DNA of 64,000 nt from Tsukamurella sp. TY48 (GCF_019656655.1 NZ_BPMV01000001.1:558001-622000), one strand, 5' to 3'. Counted from the stretch's first letter, positions 45,322-57,474 are shown. Numbers and translations: made by a program. Notes: generated by a model from the letters alone, not told the origin.

Positions 45322-46466
45322 CGCGTCGGCCGGGTCAGGAACGCGACCACCTCGCGGCCGATCCGCGTGATCACCACCGTGATCGACTGCGATCCCTCGA
45401 GTTTGAGCTTCTTGCGCAGCACATCGGGATCGACTCCCGCTCCGCGGGTGAGGATCTCGACGGCGCCCACATCGCGCGCCCGCAGCTCGGCGCGCAGCGA
45501 TTTCTCGGTGAACTTGAGCCGGTCGAGGATCTCGAAGCCCCGCTCACCGTCGGGCACCGCATCGCCGGTGAGATAGGCGATGTGCGGATCGATCTGCCAC
45601 AGATCGTGTTTGGCCGCGTAGTGCCGCACCAGGCCGGCCCGGATCACCGCACCGTCGGGCTCGATGAGGAACCGCCCGGGCTCCCCCGGATCCACATCGT
45701 GCGGGTCGTTGGAGAAGACCTCGAAGCCGCCGGAACCGCGGAGCACCGTCGCACGGGTGAGCCCGGGGACCGCGACCGGACCCGACCACAGGCAGGCCTC
45801 GCGGACACCGCCGTCGAGCGAGACGATCTCCACCTCGCCGTCGAAACCCTTGCGGCGCAATCCCTCGTAGTCGATCCCGGGCGCCGTCTTCACCGCCAGT
45901 GACCGGCCCGCGTACGCCGCGCGCAGCTCCGAGAGCGCCGGCGACATCTGCTCCGGATCCACGATCCGCCGGCCGCCCGCGCGCCGTGCCGGATCGGCGA
46001 TCACCACATCGGCGGTCGAGGACGGGGTGAGCGCATCGGCCACGAAGACCAGGGCGCGCGGCACGTTGTGCTGCGCCATCCGTGCCCGCAACGGGTCGAG
46101 ATCACTGCCCACCACCCGGGGGCACACCTGCACCAGCGCGTGCAGCTCGGTGCCGATCGAGCACGTGACATCGTGCACCGACAGCCACGCCAAGCGGCGC
46201 GCGCGATGCTCGGCCACCGCCGACGGCGTGGCCTGCTGCACCGCCTCATCGGTGAGTAGCCAGCCCGCCACATCGCCGAGCTTGGCCGCGGCGCGGCGGC
46301 GCGCGCGGACCTGCTCGATCACCGCCGGGGCGTGCTCGCCCGCGATACCGCGGACCGTGGCCACATCCCCGATCAGCGAGGCATCCGAGAGAGCCAGGCG
46401 GTCCGCCGCCGCGAGCGCTGCGGCACCGTCCGGCGTGCGCAGGAAGTCGAGGCCCGCCCTGTCCAC
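45318..46466 (-). CDS. THUMP-like class I SAM-dependent methyltransferase
   Basis: 382 aa. SAM motifs TCSIGTELHALVQVCPRVVGSDLDPLRARMAQHN and FVADALTPSSTADVVIADPARR (a DPAR motif, where base N-methyltransferases have DPPY). The C-terminal part resembles the THUMP-like domain. It corresponds to Rv3037c, a methyltransferase of the MGLP neighbourhood. The DPAR motif suits an RNA or small-molecule role as well. GTG follows the TAG of the upstream gene directly, so it ends the five-gene run. Confidence 0.85.
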   Translation of the reverse strand: MDRAGLDFLRTPDGAAALAAADRLALSDASLIGDVATVRGIAGEHAPAVIEQVRARRRAAAKLGDVAGWLLTDEAVQQATPSAVAEHRARRLAWLSVHDVTCSIGTELHALVQVCPRVVGSDLDPLRARMAQHNVPRALVFVADALTPSSTADVVIADPARRAGGRRIVDPEQMSPALSELRAAYAGRSLAVKTAPGIDYEGLRRKGFDGEVEIVSLDGGVREACLWSGPVAVPGLTRATVLRGSGGFEVFSNDPHDVDPGEPGRFLIEPDGAVIRAGLVRHYAAKHDLWQIDPHIAYLTGDAVPDGERGFEILDRLKFTEKSLRAELRARDVGAVEILTRGAGVDPDVLRKKLKLEGSQSITVVITRIGREVVAFLTRPTR

Positions 46467-47429
46467 CTACTCGGGCTTGGTACCCGTGATCGCCAGGTTG
46501 TAGAAGAACTTGCGCGGCACCACGCGGCGCAGCACGTTCTCATCCAACGCCGACAGCTTCTTCCAGCCGCCGAAGGCGAACCCGGCCCAGCCGAAGCCCA
46601 GCTTCTCCGGCGGCACGGCCGCCTCGAAGGTGCGCACCGGCCAGCCCAGGAAGGCGGCGGTGAACTCGTCGGTGGTGGCCTCCACGTTCACTGCGCCGGC
46701 GCGGGCCGCCATGGCCTCCATCTCGTCCGGGTCGAAGGTGTGGATATCGACCACGGCCTCGAGCGCCGCGGCGCGCGAGGACTCGTCGAGCTCGGCCTGC
46801 GGGCGGCGCCAATCGGCGAGGAAGGGCAGCTTCGTGAGGTTGGTGGTGGCCGCCCAGGTGAGGCGTCCCAGCCAGCGTGCGTAGAAATCGCCGATGGTGG
46901 TGGGCTCGCCTGCGAAGACGAACCGGCCGCCGGGCTTGAGCACGCGCAGCACCTCGCGCAGCGACTGCTCCACATCGGGGATGTGGTGCAGCACCGCGTG
47001 GCCCACCACGAGGTCGAAGGTGTCGTCCTCGTACGGGATGGTCTCGGCGTCGGCCACGCGGCCGTCCACCTGGTGCCCCAGGGCCTCGCCGTTGCGGAGC
47101 GCCACCTTCACCATGCCGGGCGAGAGGTCGGTCACCGAACCGGTCTCGGCCACGCCCGCCGACATCAGGTTGAGCAGGAAGAAGCCGGTGCCGCAGCCCA
47201 GCTCCAGGGCGCGGCCGTAGGGCTTCTCGTTCTCCCCGCCGGTGGCCGCCTCGAAGCGCTCACGGGCGTAGTCGATGCACCGCTCGTCGAAGCTGATGTG
47301 CCACTTCTCGTCGTAGGTCTCGGCCTCCCAGTCGTGGTACAGCACCTGGGCGAGCTTCGTATCGGAGAATGCGGCTTGAACCTCGTCCGCCGTGGCGTGC
47401 GGGTTCGGGGCCGGCTGCTGGTCGGTCAT
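46467..47429 (-). CDS. SAM-dependent methyltransferase
   Basis: 320 aa. UbiE/COQ5-like: ALELGCGTGFFLLNL, VTDLSPGMVKVA, DTFDLVVGHAVLHHIPDVEQSLREVLRVLKPGGRFVFAGEP. Corresponds to Rv3038c. The C-terminal 100 residues form the lid typical of lipid- or quinone-type methyltransferases. The substrate is unknown. It directly precedes the THUMP-like gene, with no gap. Confidence 0.9.
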   Translation of the reverse strand: MTDQQPAPNPHATADEVQAAFSDTKLAQVLYHDWEAETYDEKWHISFDERCIDYARERFEAATGGENEKPYGRALELGCGTGFFLLNLMSAGVAETGSVTDLSPGMVKVALRNGEALGHQVDGRVADAETIPYEDDTFDLVVGHAVLHHIPDVEQSLREVLRVLKPGGRFVFAGEPTTIGDFYARWLGRLTWAATTNLTKLPFLADWRRPQAELDESSRAAALEAVVDIHTFDPDEMEAMAARAGAVNVEATTDEFTAAFLGWPVRTFEAAVPPEKLGFGWAGFAFGGWKKLSALDENVLRRVVPRKFFYNLAITGTKPE

Positions 47430-47461
47430 ACGAGCCTTTCGAAGAATTTCCAGGCAAGGTT

Positions 47462-47503
47462 ACCGCCCGGTCAGGTACGGCCCAAACCGTTCCGCCGGGC
47501 GGT
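47462..47503. terminator. Weak hairpin after the crotonase gene
   Basis: ACCGCCCGG and CCGGGCGGT pair over a 24-nt loop (47462-47470 with 47495-47503). It lies in the 83-bp gap between the crotonase and methyltransferase genes; readthrough is possible. Confidence 0.35.
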
Positions 47504-47512
47504 CCTCCCCCG

Positions 47513-48301
47513 CTACTTACCGACGAACTTCGCCTTACCCGGCCCGTTCTCGACGAAGGAGGTCATGCCGATGGTGCGGTCCTCCGTGGCGAACAGGCCG
47601 GCGAACAGGTGCCGCTCGATGGCCAGGCCGGTGTTCAGATCCGTGTCCAGGCCCTGATCGATGGCCTGCTTGGCGGCGCGCAGCGCCTGCGAGGCGGCCC
47701 CGGTGAACTGCTTCGCCCAGGTCAGGGCGGCGTTGTAGACGTCATCGGGCGCCACCACCTGATCGACCAGGCCGATCTGCAGCGCCTCCTCCGCGTCCAC
47801 GAAGCGGCCGGTGAAGACCATGTCCTTGGCCTTCGCGGGGCCCACCAGGCGCGCCAGGCGCTGGGTGCCGCCGCCGCCCGGGATCACGCCGAGCAGGATC
47901 TCCGGGACGCCCACCTTGGCGTTGTCGCCCACGATGCGGCGATCGGCGCCGAGCGCCACCTCCAGGCCGCCGCCGAGCGCGTAGCCGGTGATGGCCGCGA
48001 CGGTGGGCTTGGTGATCGACGCGATCGCCGAGAGGCCGCCCTGTAGGCGGGCGATGGCCTCGCTCATATCGGTGTAGCCCATCGCCTGCATCTCCTTGAT
48101 GTCGGCGCCGGCGGCGAACACCTTGGGACCGCCGTACACCACGACGGCCTTGATGTCGTCGCGCTTGTTGACCTCGGCGGCGAGCGCGATGAGCTCGTCC
48201 TGCACCTGCGAGTTGATCGCGTTCATCGGCGGCCGGTTGAGCCGGATGGTGCCGATGCCGGGGTGCTCGTCGCTGGTGTCCAGGGTCACGAATTCAGTCA
48301 T
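47513..48301 (-). CDS. Enoyl-CoA hydratase/isomerase (crotonase family)
   Basis: 262 aa, like Rv3039c (EchA17). Crotonase motifs: AGADIKEMQAMGYTDM, TVAAITGYALGGGLEVALGADRRIVGDNAKVGVPEILLGVIPGGGGTQRLARLVG. The oxyanion-hole GGG and the Glu in VPEILLG are intact, so hydration of 2-enoyl-CoA is likely. Part of the ABC-Nudix-crotonase-methyltransferase-THUMP run, with its own leaderless-type TAACGT box 7 nt before the ATG. Confidence 0.95.
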   Translation of the reverse strand: MTEFVTLDTSDEHPGIGTIRLNRPPMNAINSQVQDELIALAAEVNKRDDIKAVVVYGGPKVFAAGADIKEMQAMGYTDMSEAIARLQGGLSAIASITKPTVAAITGYALGGGLEVALGADRRIVGDNAKVGVPEILLGVIPGGGGTQRLARLVGPAKAKDMVFTGRFVDAEEALQIGLVDQVVAPDDVYNAALTWAKQFTGAASQALRAAKQAIDQGLDTDLNTGLAIERHLFAGLFATEDRTIGMTSFVENGPGKAKFVGK

Positions 48302-48314
48302 GCACCGGACGTTA
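48299..48314 (-). promoter_or_regulatory. Leaderless promoter of the crotonase gene
   Basis: TAACGT (48309-48314) lies 7 nt before the ATG, in the 22-bp gap after the Nudix gene. Confidence 0.5.
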
Positions 48315-48323
48315 CCGTGCCGC

Positions 48324-48941
48324 TCAATAGTGGGTGGAGCCAGCCGCGTACTCGGCCCAGCCCGGGAACCTGCGGTCGTCCGGGCGTCCCTTGATCATCT
48401 CGACGGGGGTCAGGTCAGCGCCCTCCGCGGCCCACCCGAGCGCGTCCTCCGCGGTATCGAAGGGCAGCAACTGGAACAGCTGCGAATAGGTGGGCGCCAT
48501 CAGCTTGTGCTCGCCCGCCGACCACGCCTCGATCGCGGCGCGCGGGCTCGACCAGCCGGCCGAGACCGCCTCCGTGGTGCGGCAGTCCGCCTCCTGCCCC
48601 GCGGGCAGGGCCGCGAGGTAGAACATCGTGTCGTACCGGCGGGGCCGACCGGGCGGTGTGACCCACCGCGACAGCGGCACCAAGGCGTCCGGGTCGAGAC
48701 GCACACCGCACTCCTCCTGCGTCTCGCGCGCCGCGGTCACCGTGAGGTCGCCGTCGTCACCGGGTTCGATACCGCCGCCGGGGAACACTGTCACGTCCGG
48801 CGCGAACTCCATCCCGCTGGCGCGGCGCTGCAGGAAGACCTCCAGGCCCGACGGTGCGGTGCGCAGCAGCACGACGGTGGCCGCCGGCCGGATCGGCACA
48901 TCGGGAAGATCGCGCCGGTGGTCGGCCCCGTTGCCGCTCAT
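48324..48941 (-). CDS. Nudix hydrolase, short paralogue
   Basis: 205 aa (Rv3040c place). VVLLRTAPSGLEVFLQRRASGMEFAPDVTVFPGGGIEPGDDGD, then AARETQEECGVRL (REx2EExG). It shares VFLQRR, FPGGG, YDTMFYLAALPAGQEAD and a late WSAGEHKLMAPTYSQL block with the longer paralogue at 27177-27995 (YDTRFFLAALPDGQRAD; WSAGECFLLPPTWSQL). ATGA overlap with the ABC gene stop, so it is coupled. Confidence 0.93.
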   Translation of the reverse strand: MSGNGADHRRDLPDVPIRPAATVVLLRTAPSGLEVFLQRRASGMEFAPDVTVFPGGGIEPGDDGDLTVTAARETQEECGVRLDPDALVPLSRWVTPPGRPRRYDTMFYLAALPAGQEADCRTTEAVSAGWSSPRAAIEAWSAGEHKLMAPTYSQLFQLLPFDTAEDALGWAAEGADLTPVEMIKGRPDDRRFPGWAEYAAGSTHY

Positions 48942-49801
48942 GCCTGCAGCCTCCGCCGACCGGGACGCGAGGCCCGGCGCGCGAAGTACCGGCCGTCCAC
49001 CTCGTCCAACAGGATGCGCTGGCTGAAGGTCTCCGAGAGCACCTCCGCCGTGAGCACGTCCTCCAGCAGTCCCTGCGCCACCACGCCGCCCTCCTTGAGC
49101 AACAGTGCGTGTGTGAAGCCCGGCGGGATCTCCTCCACGTGGTGCGTCACCAGCACGGTGGCCGGGGCGTCGGGATCGTGCGCGAGCGTGTCGAGCCGGG
49201 CCACCAGCTCCTCACGGCCACCGAGGTCGAGTCCGGCGGCCGGCTCGTCGAGCAGCATGAGTTCGGGGTCGGTCATCAGCGCGCGGGCGATGAGCACCCG
49301 CTTGCGCTCCCCCTCGGACAGCGTCCCGAACCGCCGGTTCGCCAGGTGCTCGGCGCCCATCGATTCCAGGACGTCGACGGCGCGGCCGATGTCGACCTCG
49401 TCGTACTTCTCCCGCCAGCGTCCGAGGACGGCGTACCCGGCGGAGACCACGAGGTCGGTCACCAGCTCGTCGTCGGGGACGCGCTGCGCGAGCGCGGCCG
49501 AGCACACGCCGATCCGGGCGGTGAGGTCCTGCACCACCGTCTTGCCCAGCACCTCGCCGAGGATGTGCGCGGTGCCCGCGGTCGGGAAGACCTGCGCCGA
49601 CGCGAGCCGCATCAGGGAGGTCTTGCCGGCGCCGTTGGGCCCGATCACCACCCAGCGCTCGTCGAGTTCGACGCGCCAGTCGATCGGCCCCACCAGCGTG
49701 CGGCCGTCTCGCGTGAGCGAGACATCGGTGAAGTCGATCAGCAGGTCCTGATCGGGAACGGAGTCTGCGGCGGTGGCGGCGAATGCGGTGGGGTCGGACA
49801 C
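48938..49801 (-). CDS. ABC transporter ATP-binding protein
   Basis: 287 aa, the same length as Rv3041c. Walker A GPNGAGKTSLM, ABC signature LSEGERKRVLIARAL, Walker B LMLLDEPAAGLDLGG, H-loop VLVTHHVEE. The FTDVSLTRDGRTLVGPIDW start is typical of ModF/YbaL-like soluble ATPases. No permease lies nearby, so it may act with a distant membrane partner or in another process. The GTG at 49801 has a CAGGAT box 6 nt upstream. A divergent matching promoter drives glgX. Confidence 0.92.
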   Translation of the reverse strand: MSDPTAFAATAADSVPDQDLLIDFTDVSLTRDGRTLVGPIDWRVELDERWVVIGPNGAGKTSLMRLASAQVFPTAGTAHILGEVLGKTVVQDLTARIGVCSAALAQRVPDDELVTDLVVSAGYAVLGRWREKYDEVDIGRAVDVLESMGAEHLANRRFGTLSEGERKRVLIARALMTDPELMLLDEPAAGLDLGGREELVARLDTLAHDPDAPATVLVTHHVEEIPPGFTHALLLKEGGVVAQGLLEDVLTAEVLSETFSQRILLDEVDGRYFARRASRPGRRRLQA

Positions 49802-49813
49802 ATCTCCATCCTG
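49799..49813 (-). promoter_or_regulatory. Leaderless promoter of the ABC ATPase gene
   Basis: CAGGAT (49808-49813) lies 6 nt before the GTG. A matching divergent promoter is 25 bp away. Confidence 0.45.
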
Positions 49814-49838
49814 CCCCACGGCCGCCGCCCCGGACGGG

Positions 49839-49853
49839 CAGGATGGTGCCGTG
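49839..49853 (+). promoter_or_regulatory. Leaderless promoter of glgX
   Basis: CAGGAT (49839-49844) lies 6 nt before the GTG at 49851, the mirror of the ABC-gene promoter. Confidence 0.45.
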
Positions 49854-51974
49854 TCCACCGACCAACACCCGTCCCCCGGCGCGCACACCCCGCTGGGCGC
49901 CACCCCGCAGCCCGGCGGCGTGAACTTCGCCGTCCACGCACCCGACGCCACCGACGTCTGGGTCTGCCTGATCGACGACGACGGTGCCGAACAGCGCCTG
50001 CGCCTCCCCGCGCAGACCGCGGGCATCCACCACGGTTTCGTCGCGGGCATCGGCGAGGGCGCGCAGTACTGCCTGCGCGCGGCCGGACCGTGGGAGCCCG
50101 AACACGGACGGCGATTCAACGAGCACAAGGCGCTCATCGATCCGTACGCCCGCCGGATCAGCGGCCCGCTCGGTGACGCCGCGGCGCTGCTCCCCCACGA
50201 TGCGGACGGCGCACCGTCGAAGGTCGACTCGCTGCCCGACATCCCGCGATCCGTGGTCACGGGCACCCCGACGCCGCCCGAGGGTGGACCGCGCGTGCCC
50301 TGGGACCGGACCGTGATCTGCGAGGTGCACGTGGGCTCGTACACCGCACGGCACCCGGGCGTCCCCGAGGAGTTGCGCGGCACCTACCTCGGCCTCGCCC
50401 AGCCCGCGGTGCTCGATCACCTCCGGCGGATCGGCGTGACCGCCCTCGAGCTGCTGCCGGTCCAGGCCTGCCTCACCGAGCCCGGCGTCCGGGCACGGGG
50501 CATGCGCAACCACTGGGGTTACTCGACGGGCGCCTACTTCGCCCCGGATCCGCGGTTCGCCGCCGAACCGGGCCGGGAGGTCGAGGAGTTCGCGGCCATG
50601 GTCTCCGCAGTGCACGCGGCCGGCCTCGAGGTGCTGCTGGACGTGGTCTACAACCACACGGCCGAGTCCTCGGCCGACGGCCCGTCGCTGTCCTGGCGCG
50701 GCCTCGACGCCCCCGGGTACTACCTGCTGGACAGCGGCGAGGACCTCGACTACACCGGCTGCGGCAACACCGTGGACTGCGCCTCCCCGCCCGCACTGCG
50801 GATGGTGCTCGACAGCCTCCGGTACTGGTCGGAGTCGTTGGGCGTGGACGGTTTCCGGTTCGATCTCGCCAGCGTGCTGGGCCGGGGCCGCACGGCGACG
50901 GGGCCGCAGGGTCCGGCGATCCCGTTCGATCACCGCGCGCCGCTGCTGTCCGCGATCGCCGCCGATCCGGTGCTGGCCACGCGCAAACTGATCGCCGAGC
51001 CCTGGGACGCCACCGGCGAGGGCTACCGGGTGGGCGGCTTCCCGCCGGTGTGGGCGGAGTGGAACGACCGCTACCGGGACACGGTGCGCGCCTTCTTCGC
51101 CGGCGGTGCCACCGTGGGCGATCTCGCGTCGCGGGTGTCCGGCAGCCAGGATCTGTTCGGGGCGCCCGGCCGCACGCCCTTCTCGTCGATAAACTTCGTC
51201 ACCGCCCACGACGGTTTCACCGCCCGCGATCTGGTCTCCTACGAGCGCAAGCACAACGAGGCGAACGGCGAGAACGACCGCGACGGCACCGACAACAACC
51301 ACTCGGTGAACCACGGCTTCGAGGGCGGCACCACCGATCCGGTGATCCTCGCGGCGCGGGCCCGGCACGTGCGCGCCCTGCTGGCCACGCTGCTGCTGTC
51401 CACGGGCACCCCCATGCTGCTCGGCGGCGACGAGATGGGGCACACCCAGTACGGCAACAACAACGCCTACTGCGTGCCCGAGGACGCCGCCGCGGCCGAT
51501 GCCTACGCGCTGGACTGGGACTCCGCCGATACCGATCTGACCGCCTTCGTGACGCGGGCGGCGGCGGTCCGCCGGGCCACGCCGGTGCTGCGGCAGCACG
51601 AGTTCTTCGATGGAAGGCTCACGCGCAGCGGCGAACCCGACCTCGCGTGGTTCGGTGCCGACGGTGCGCAGATGGCCGGTGACGCCTGGCAGTCGCCCGA
51701 CGTGCGCACGCTGCAGGCCTGGGTGGACGGCTCCGATGTCCGCTCCCCCAGCCATGACCGCGCGATCCCCGACAAGGACGCGCTCATCGTGTGGCACTCC
51801 GGCGACGAGACCACCACGGTCACGCTCGGCGCGCCCGCATCGTGCGCACACGGCTGGGAACTGGTCGTGGACAGCACCCAGCCGACCGGAGAACCGTCCG
51901 GCGAATCCCGGTTCGGGGCACGCGCCGAGGTCACGCTCACCGGCCCGACGGTGCTGGTCTTCCAGGAGGCCTAA
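49851..51974 (+). CDS. glgX: Glycogen debranching enzyme (GlgX/isoamylase-type GH13)
   Basis: 707 aa. An N-terminal CBM48-like domain (HTPLGATPQPGGVNFAVHAPDATDVWVCLIDDDG) precedes a GH13 barrel: EVLLDVVYNHTAE, nucleophile DGFRFDLASVLG, acid TRKLIAEPWD, and transition-state Asp in NFVTAHDGFT. It hydrolyses alpha-1,6 links of limit dextrin. This gene stands between the ABC and serB genes, which are neighbours in M. tuberculosis (Rv3041c-Rv3042c). It could supply glucan stubs for the polysaccharide genes at 33-37 kb. Confidence 0.94.
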   Translation: MSTDQHPSPGAHTPLGATPQPGGVNFAVHAPDATDVWVCLIDDDGAEQRLRLPAQTAGIHHGFVAGIGEGAQYCLRAAGPWEPEHGRRFNEHKALIDPYARRISGPLGDAAALLPHDADGAPSKVDSLPDIPRSVVTGTPTPPEGGPRVPWDRTVICEVHVGSYTARHPGVPEELRGTYLGLAQPAVLDHLRRIGVTALELLPVQACLTEPGVRARGMRNHWGYSTGAYFAPDPRFAAEPGREVEEFAAMVSAVHAAGLEVLLDVVYNHTAESSADGPSLSWRGLDAPGYYLLDSGEDLDYTGCGNTVDCASPPALRMVLDSLRYWSESLGVDGFRFDLASVLGRGRTATGPQGPAIPFDHRAPLLSAIAADPVLATRKLIAEPWDATGEGYRVGGFPPVWAEWNDRYRDTVRAFFAGGATVGDLASRVSGSQDLFGAPGRTPFSSINFVTAHDGFTARDLVSYERKHNEANGENDRDGTDNNHSVNHGFEGGTTDPVILAARARHVRALLATLLLSTGTPMLLGGDEMGHTQYGNNNAYCVPEDAAAADAYALDWDSADTDLTAFVTRAAAVRRATPVLRQHEFFDGRLTRSGEPDLAWFGADGAQMAGDAWQSPDVRTLQAWVDGSDVRSPSHDRAIPDKDALIVWHSGDETTTVTLGAPASCAHGWELVVDSTQPTGEPSGESRFGARAEVTLTGPTVLVFQEA

Positions 51975-51993
51975 CGGGCAGCGGGCCCTGCCG

Positions 51994-54440
<2,447 letters not shown>

Positions 54441-54443
<3 letters not shown>

Positions 54444-54456
54444 GATGCGGACGCTA
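54441..54456 (-). promoter_or_regulatory. Leaderless promoter of the EEP lipoprotein and serB
   Basis: TAGCGT (54451-54456) lies 7 nt before the GTG at 54443. An ATG 6 nt further in would remove two residues. Confidence 0.5.
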
Positions 54457-54496
54457 GCGGCACCGGGTGACACGTGGGTGGCGTCCGCGGAAACGC

Positions 54497-54530
54497 CGAA
54501 CGGCGCCTCCCTCGCGGGAGACGCCGTTCG
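54497..54530. terminator. Hairpin after ctaD
   Basis: CGAACGGCG and CGCCGTTCG (54497-54505 with 54522-54530) extend inward through CCTCC/GGGAG, between ctaD and the EEP lipoprotein gene. No U tract. Confidence 0.5.
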
Positions 54531-54544
54531 TCGAGTGCGTGGGG

Positions 54545-56290
54545 CTAGATGTCGCCCTTGCCGCTGCTGACACGCTCGGTGTCGACCTCGGACGAGTGGC
54601 CCGGGCCCATGTGGGCCTCGGAGCGCATCCGCTCGATCATGTGCGGGTAGTGCAGCTCGAACGCCGGGCGCTCCGAACGGATCCGGGGCAGCTCGGTGAA
54701 GTTGTGCCGCGGCGGCGGGCAGCTGGTGGCCCACTCGAGGCTGTTGCCGAAGCCCCACGGGTCGTCGACCGTGACGACCTCGCCGTAGCGGTAGCTCTTG
54801 AACACGTTCCACACGAAGGGCAGCGTCGAGGCGCCCAGGATGAACGCGCCCACCGTCGAGATCTGGTTCAGCGTGGTGAAACCGTCGCTGGCCAGGTAGT
54901 CGGCGTAGCGGCGCGGCATGCCCTCGGCGCCCAGCCAGTGCTGCACCAGGAAGGTCATGTGGAAGCCGATGAAGGTGAGCCAGAAGTGCCAGCGGCCGAG
55001 GCCCTCGTCCAGCAGGCGGCCCGTCATCTTCGGGAACCAGAAGTAGATACCGGCGTAGGTCGCGAAAACGATGGTGCCGAAGAGCACGTAGTGGAAGTGC
55101 GCCACCACGAAGTAGGTGTCGGACACCGCGAAGTCGAGCGGCGGCGAGGCCAGCAGCACACCGGTCAGACCACCGAAGAGGAAGGTCACGACGAAGCCGA
55201 TCGAGAAGAGCATCGGCGATTCGAACGTTATCTGCCCCTTCCACATCGTGAAAATCCAGTTGAAGAATTTCACGCCCGTTGGCACGGCGATGAGGAAGGT
55301 CATGAAGCTGAAGAAGGGCAGCAGCACGGCGCCGGTGGCGTACATGTGGTGGGCCCACACGGCCACGGACAGGGCGGCGATCGCGAGCGTGGCCAGCACC
55401 AGGCCGCTGTAGCCGAAGATCGGCTTGCGGCTGAACACCGGGAAGATCTCCGAGACGATGCCGAAGAAGGGCAGCGCGATGATGTACACCTCGGGGTGAC
55501 CGAAGAACCAGAACAGGTGCTGCCACAGGATGACGCCGCCGTTGGCGGGGTCGTAGATGTGCGCACCGAACTGGCGGTCGGCCTCCAGGCCCATCAGCGC
55601 CGCGGTCAGCAGCGGGAAGGCCAGCAGGATCAGGATCGAGGTCACCAGGATGTTCCAGGTGAAGATCGGCATGCGGAACATCGTCATGCCGGGGGCGCGC
55701 ATGCAGACCACGGTGGTCACCATGTTGACGGCGCCGAGGATGGTGCCGAGACCACCGACGGCGAGGCCCATGATCCACAGGTCGGCACCGGGGCCGGGCG
55801 AGTGCAGCGCATCGGTCAGCGGGGTGTACGCGGTCCAGCCGAAGTCGGCGGCGCCACCCGGGGTGATGAAGCCGGAGATCACCATGATCGCGCCGAACAC
55901 GAACAGCCAGTAGCCGAACGCGTTGAGACGCGGGAAGGCCACGTCGGGCGCGCCGATCTGCAGCGGCAGCACGAAGTTGGCGAAGCCGATCACGATCGGC
56001 GTCGCGTACAGCAGCAGCATCACGGTGCCGTGCATGGTGAACAGCTGGTTGAACTGCTCGGTGGAGAGGAACTGCAGGCCGGGCGCGGCGAGCTCGGCGC
56101 GCATCAGCAGGGCCATGAGGCCACCGATGAGGAAGAACGCGAAGCACGTGACGATGTACATGATGCCCAGCGTCTTGTGATCGGTCGTCGTCACCAGCTT
56201 GTAGATGAACGACCCCTTGGGCCCGGTCCGCTGCGGATACGGACGCTCGGCGGTCACCTCGACTGCCGGACGATGCGCTTGCGCGGTCAC
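54545..56290 (-). CDS. ctaD: Cytochrome c oxidase subunit I (aa3-type)
   Basis: 581 aa. About 12 membrane helices. It carries heme a, heme a3 and Cu[48 protein letters not shown] (CuB ligands), [13 protein letters not shown], and the proton channel residues of the GDPDPLG class region. Terminal oxidase of the bcc-aa3 supercomplex in mycolata. The GTG at 56290 was chosen for AGGAGG 4 nt upstream; upstream in-frame codons lack such a site. Matches Rv3043c. Confidence 0.97.
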   Translation of the reverse strand: MTAQAHRPAVEVTAERPYPQRTGPKGSFIYKLVTTTDHKTLGIMYIVTCFAFFLIGGLMALLMRAELAAPGLQFLSTEQFNQLFTMHGTVMLLLYATPIVIGFANFVLPLQIGAPDVAFPRLNAFGYWLFVFGAIMVISGFITPGGAADFGWTAYTPLTDALHSPGPGADLWIMGLAVGGLGTILGAVNMVTTVVCMRAPGMTMFRMPIFTWNILVTSILILLAFPLLTAALMGLEADRQFGAHIYDPANGGVILWQHLFWFFGHPEVYIIALPFFGIVSEIFPVFSRKPIFGYSGLVLATLAIAALSVAVWAHHMYATGAVLLPFFSFMTFLIAVPTGVKFFNWIFTMWKGQITFESPMLFSIGFVVTFLFGGLTGVLLASPPLDFAVSDTYFVVAHFHYVLFGTIVFATYAGIYFWFPKMTGRLLDEGLGRWHFWLTFIGFHMTFLVQHWLGAEGMPRRYADYLASDGFTTLNQISTVGAFILGASTLPFVWNVFKSYRYGEVVTVDDPWGFGNSLEWATSCPPPRHNFTELPRIRSERPAFELHYPHMIERMRSEAHMGPGHSSEVDTERVSSGKGDI

Positions 56291-56535
56291 AAATCCTCCT
56301 GCCCTGGGCCGGTCGGCACCGCGGCTGTCGGTACCGGCCTGAAGCCTCTTCATTCAGGTCTATCGCGGGACGTTCGCTCACGGCGGACGCCACGCTTCGT
56401 GGGTAAGCGTAGCCCCTCGCCCCCGCACTTGTCCCCGCGGTCCTACTCTGCGTCGTACTCGCGTCGCGGGACGGGGGAACCGGCCTGCTCCTGCTAGCGT
56501 GGCGCTGATTCGGGACGACAGGTGAGGACGGTGCC

Positions 56536-57474
56536 GTGAGCAGGGCGAGTAGTTCGATGCGGATGGTCGCGATCGCGGCGGTCGCGGTGGCCGGACTGAC
56601 CGCGTGCGGCGGCAACGAGCCGATCCAGCAGCCCTTCGCGTCGATCGCGACGACCACCACCCGGCTCGCTTCGGCCAACATCATCGGCCTCGACCGCAAG
56701 CCCGACCAGGCGTGCGCGGCGCCGCTGGCGGGCACCGCGGCCCCGGCCACGATCGTGGTCACCGACCCCGACCTCCTGGACGGGCTGTGCGCCCTCGGCC
56801 TGCAGAACCGCGTGAAGGCGGTCGGCGGCGCGGTCCCGTCGTACCTGGGCGGCGCCCTGGCTAAGGTCCCGCAGCTGGGTGACGGCGCGCAGGCCGATCT
56901 CGTGATCGGCACCGATCGCTCGGCGGACGCTAACCGTCGGGCGGGCCGCCCGGTGATCGTGCCCTCCCCCGGCGCCGATTGGCGGCGCAGCTTCCTCGCG
57001 CTCGCGGACGCGGTGCGCCTGCCCGCGGAGGCGCGGGGCGTGCTGGACCGCTATCAGAAGGACGTGGCCGAGGCCGTGCCGAAGGTCGACGGCATCCACA
57101 ACGTGGTCTCGCTGGTGCGGTTCACGGCCGACAAGCGGGCTCTCGCCGAGGGGACGGCGCCGCTGGCGGCGCAGGTCCTGGCGGAGCTCCAGGTCGCGCG
57201 GCCCGAACCGCAGCGCAAGGCCGAACCCGTCCTCATGCGCGACGGTGACTACTCGGCCGCCGAGGGCGACCTCATCTACGTGGGCTACCAGGGCGACCAG
57301 GGACGCGACTTCGGTATGTCGGCGATGACCTCGTCGAGCTGGAAGGACCTGCGCGCGGTGACCGCGAAGCGGCAGCTGCTCGTCGAGGACTCGTCCTGGT
57401 TCTCGGCCGGCGGCCCGGTGGCCGCCGGGATCGTGGTGCACGACGTCACGAACACCATCAAAGCGTCGTCCTGA
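56536..57474 (+). CDS. FecB-like iron-siderophore-binding lipoprotein
   Basis: 312 aa (Rv3044 place). GTG start after GGTGAGGA. Lipobox GLTAC gives Cys24. Helical-backbone type II binding-protein fold: GLDRKPDQACAAPL, VTDPDLLDGLCALGLQNRVKAVGGAVPSYLGGALAKVPQLG, ADLVIGTDRS. No ABC transporter lies beside it. In mycobacteria it was linked to iron or to the oxidase region only by position. A TAGCGT box upstream gives a leadered mRNA. Confidence 0.85.
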   Translation: MSRASSSMRMVAIAAVAVAGLTACGGNEPIQQPFASIATTTTRLASANIIGLDRKPDQACAAPLAGTAAPATIVVTDPDLLDGLCALGLQNRVKAVGGAVPSYLGGALAKVPQLGDGAQADLVIGTDRSADANRRAGRPVIVPSPGADWRRSFLALADAVRLPAEARGVLDRYQKDVAEAVPKVDGIHNVVSLVRFTADKRALAEGTAPLAAQVLAELQVARPEPQRKAEPVLMRDGDYSAAEGDLIYVGYQGDQGRDFGMSAMTSSSWKDLRAVTAKRQLLVEDSSWFSAGGPVAAGIVVHDVTNTIKASS

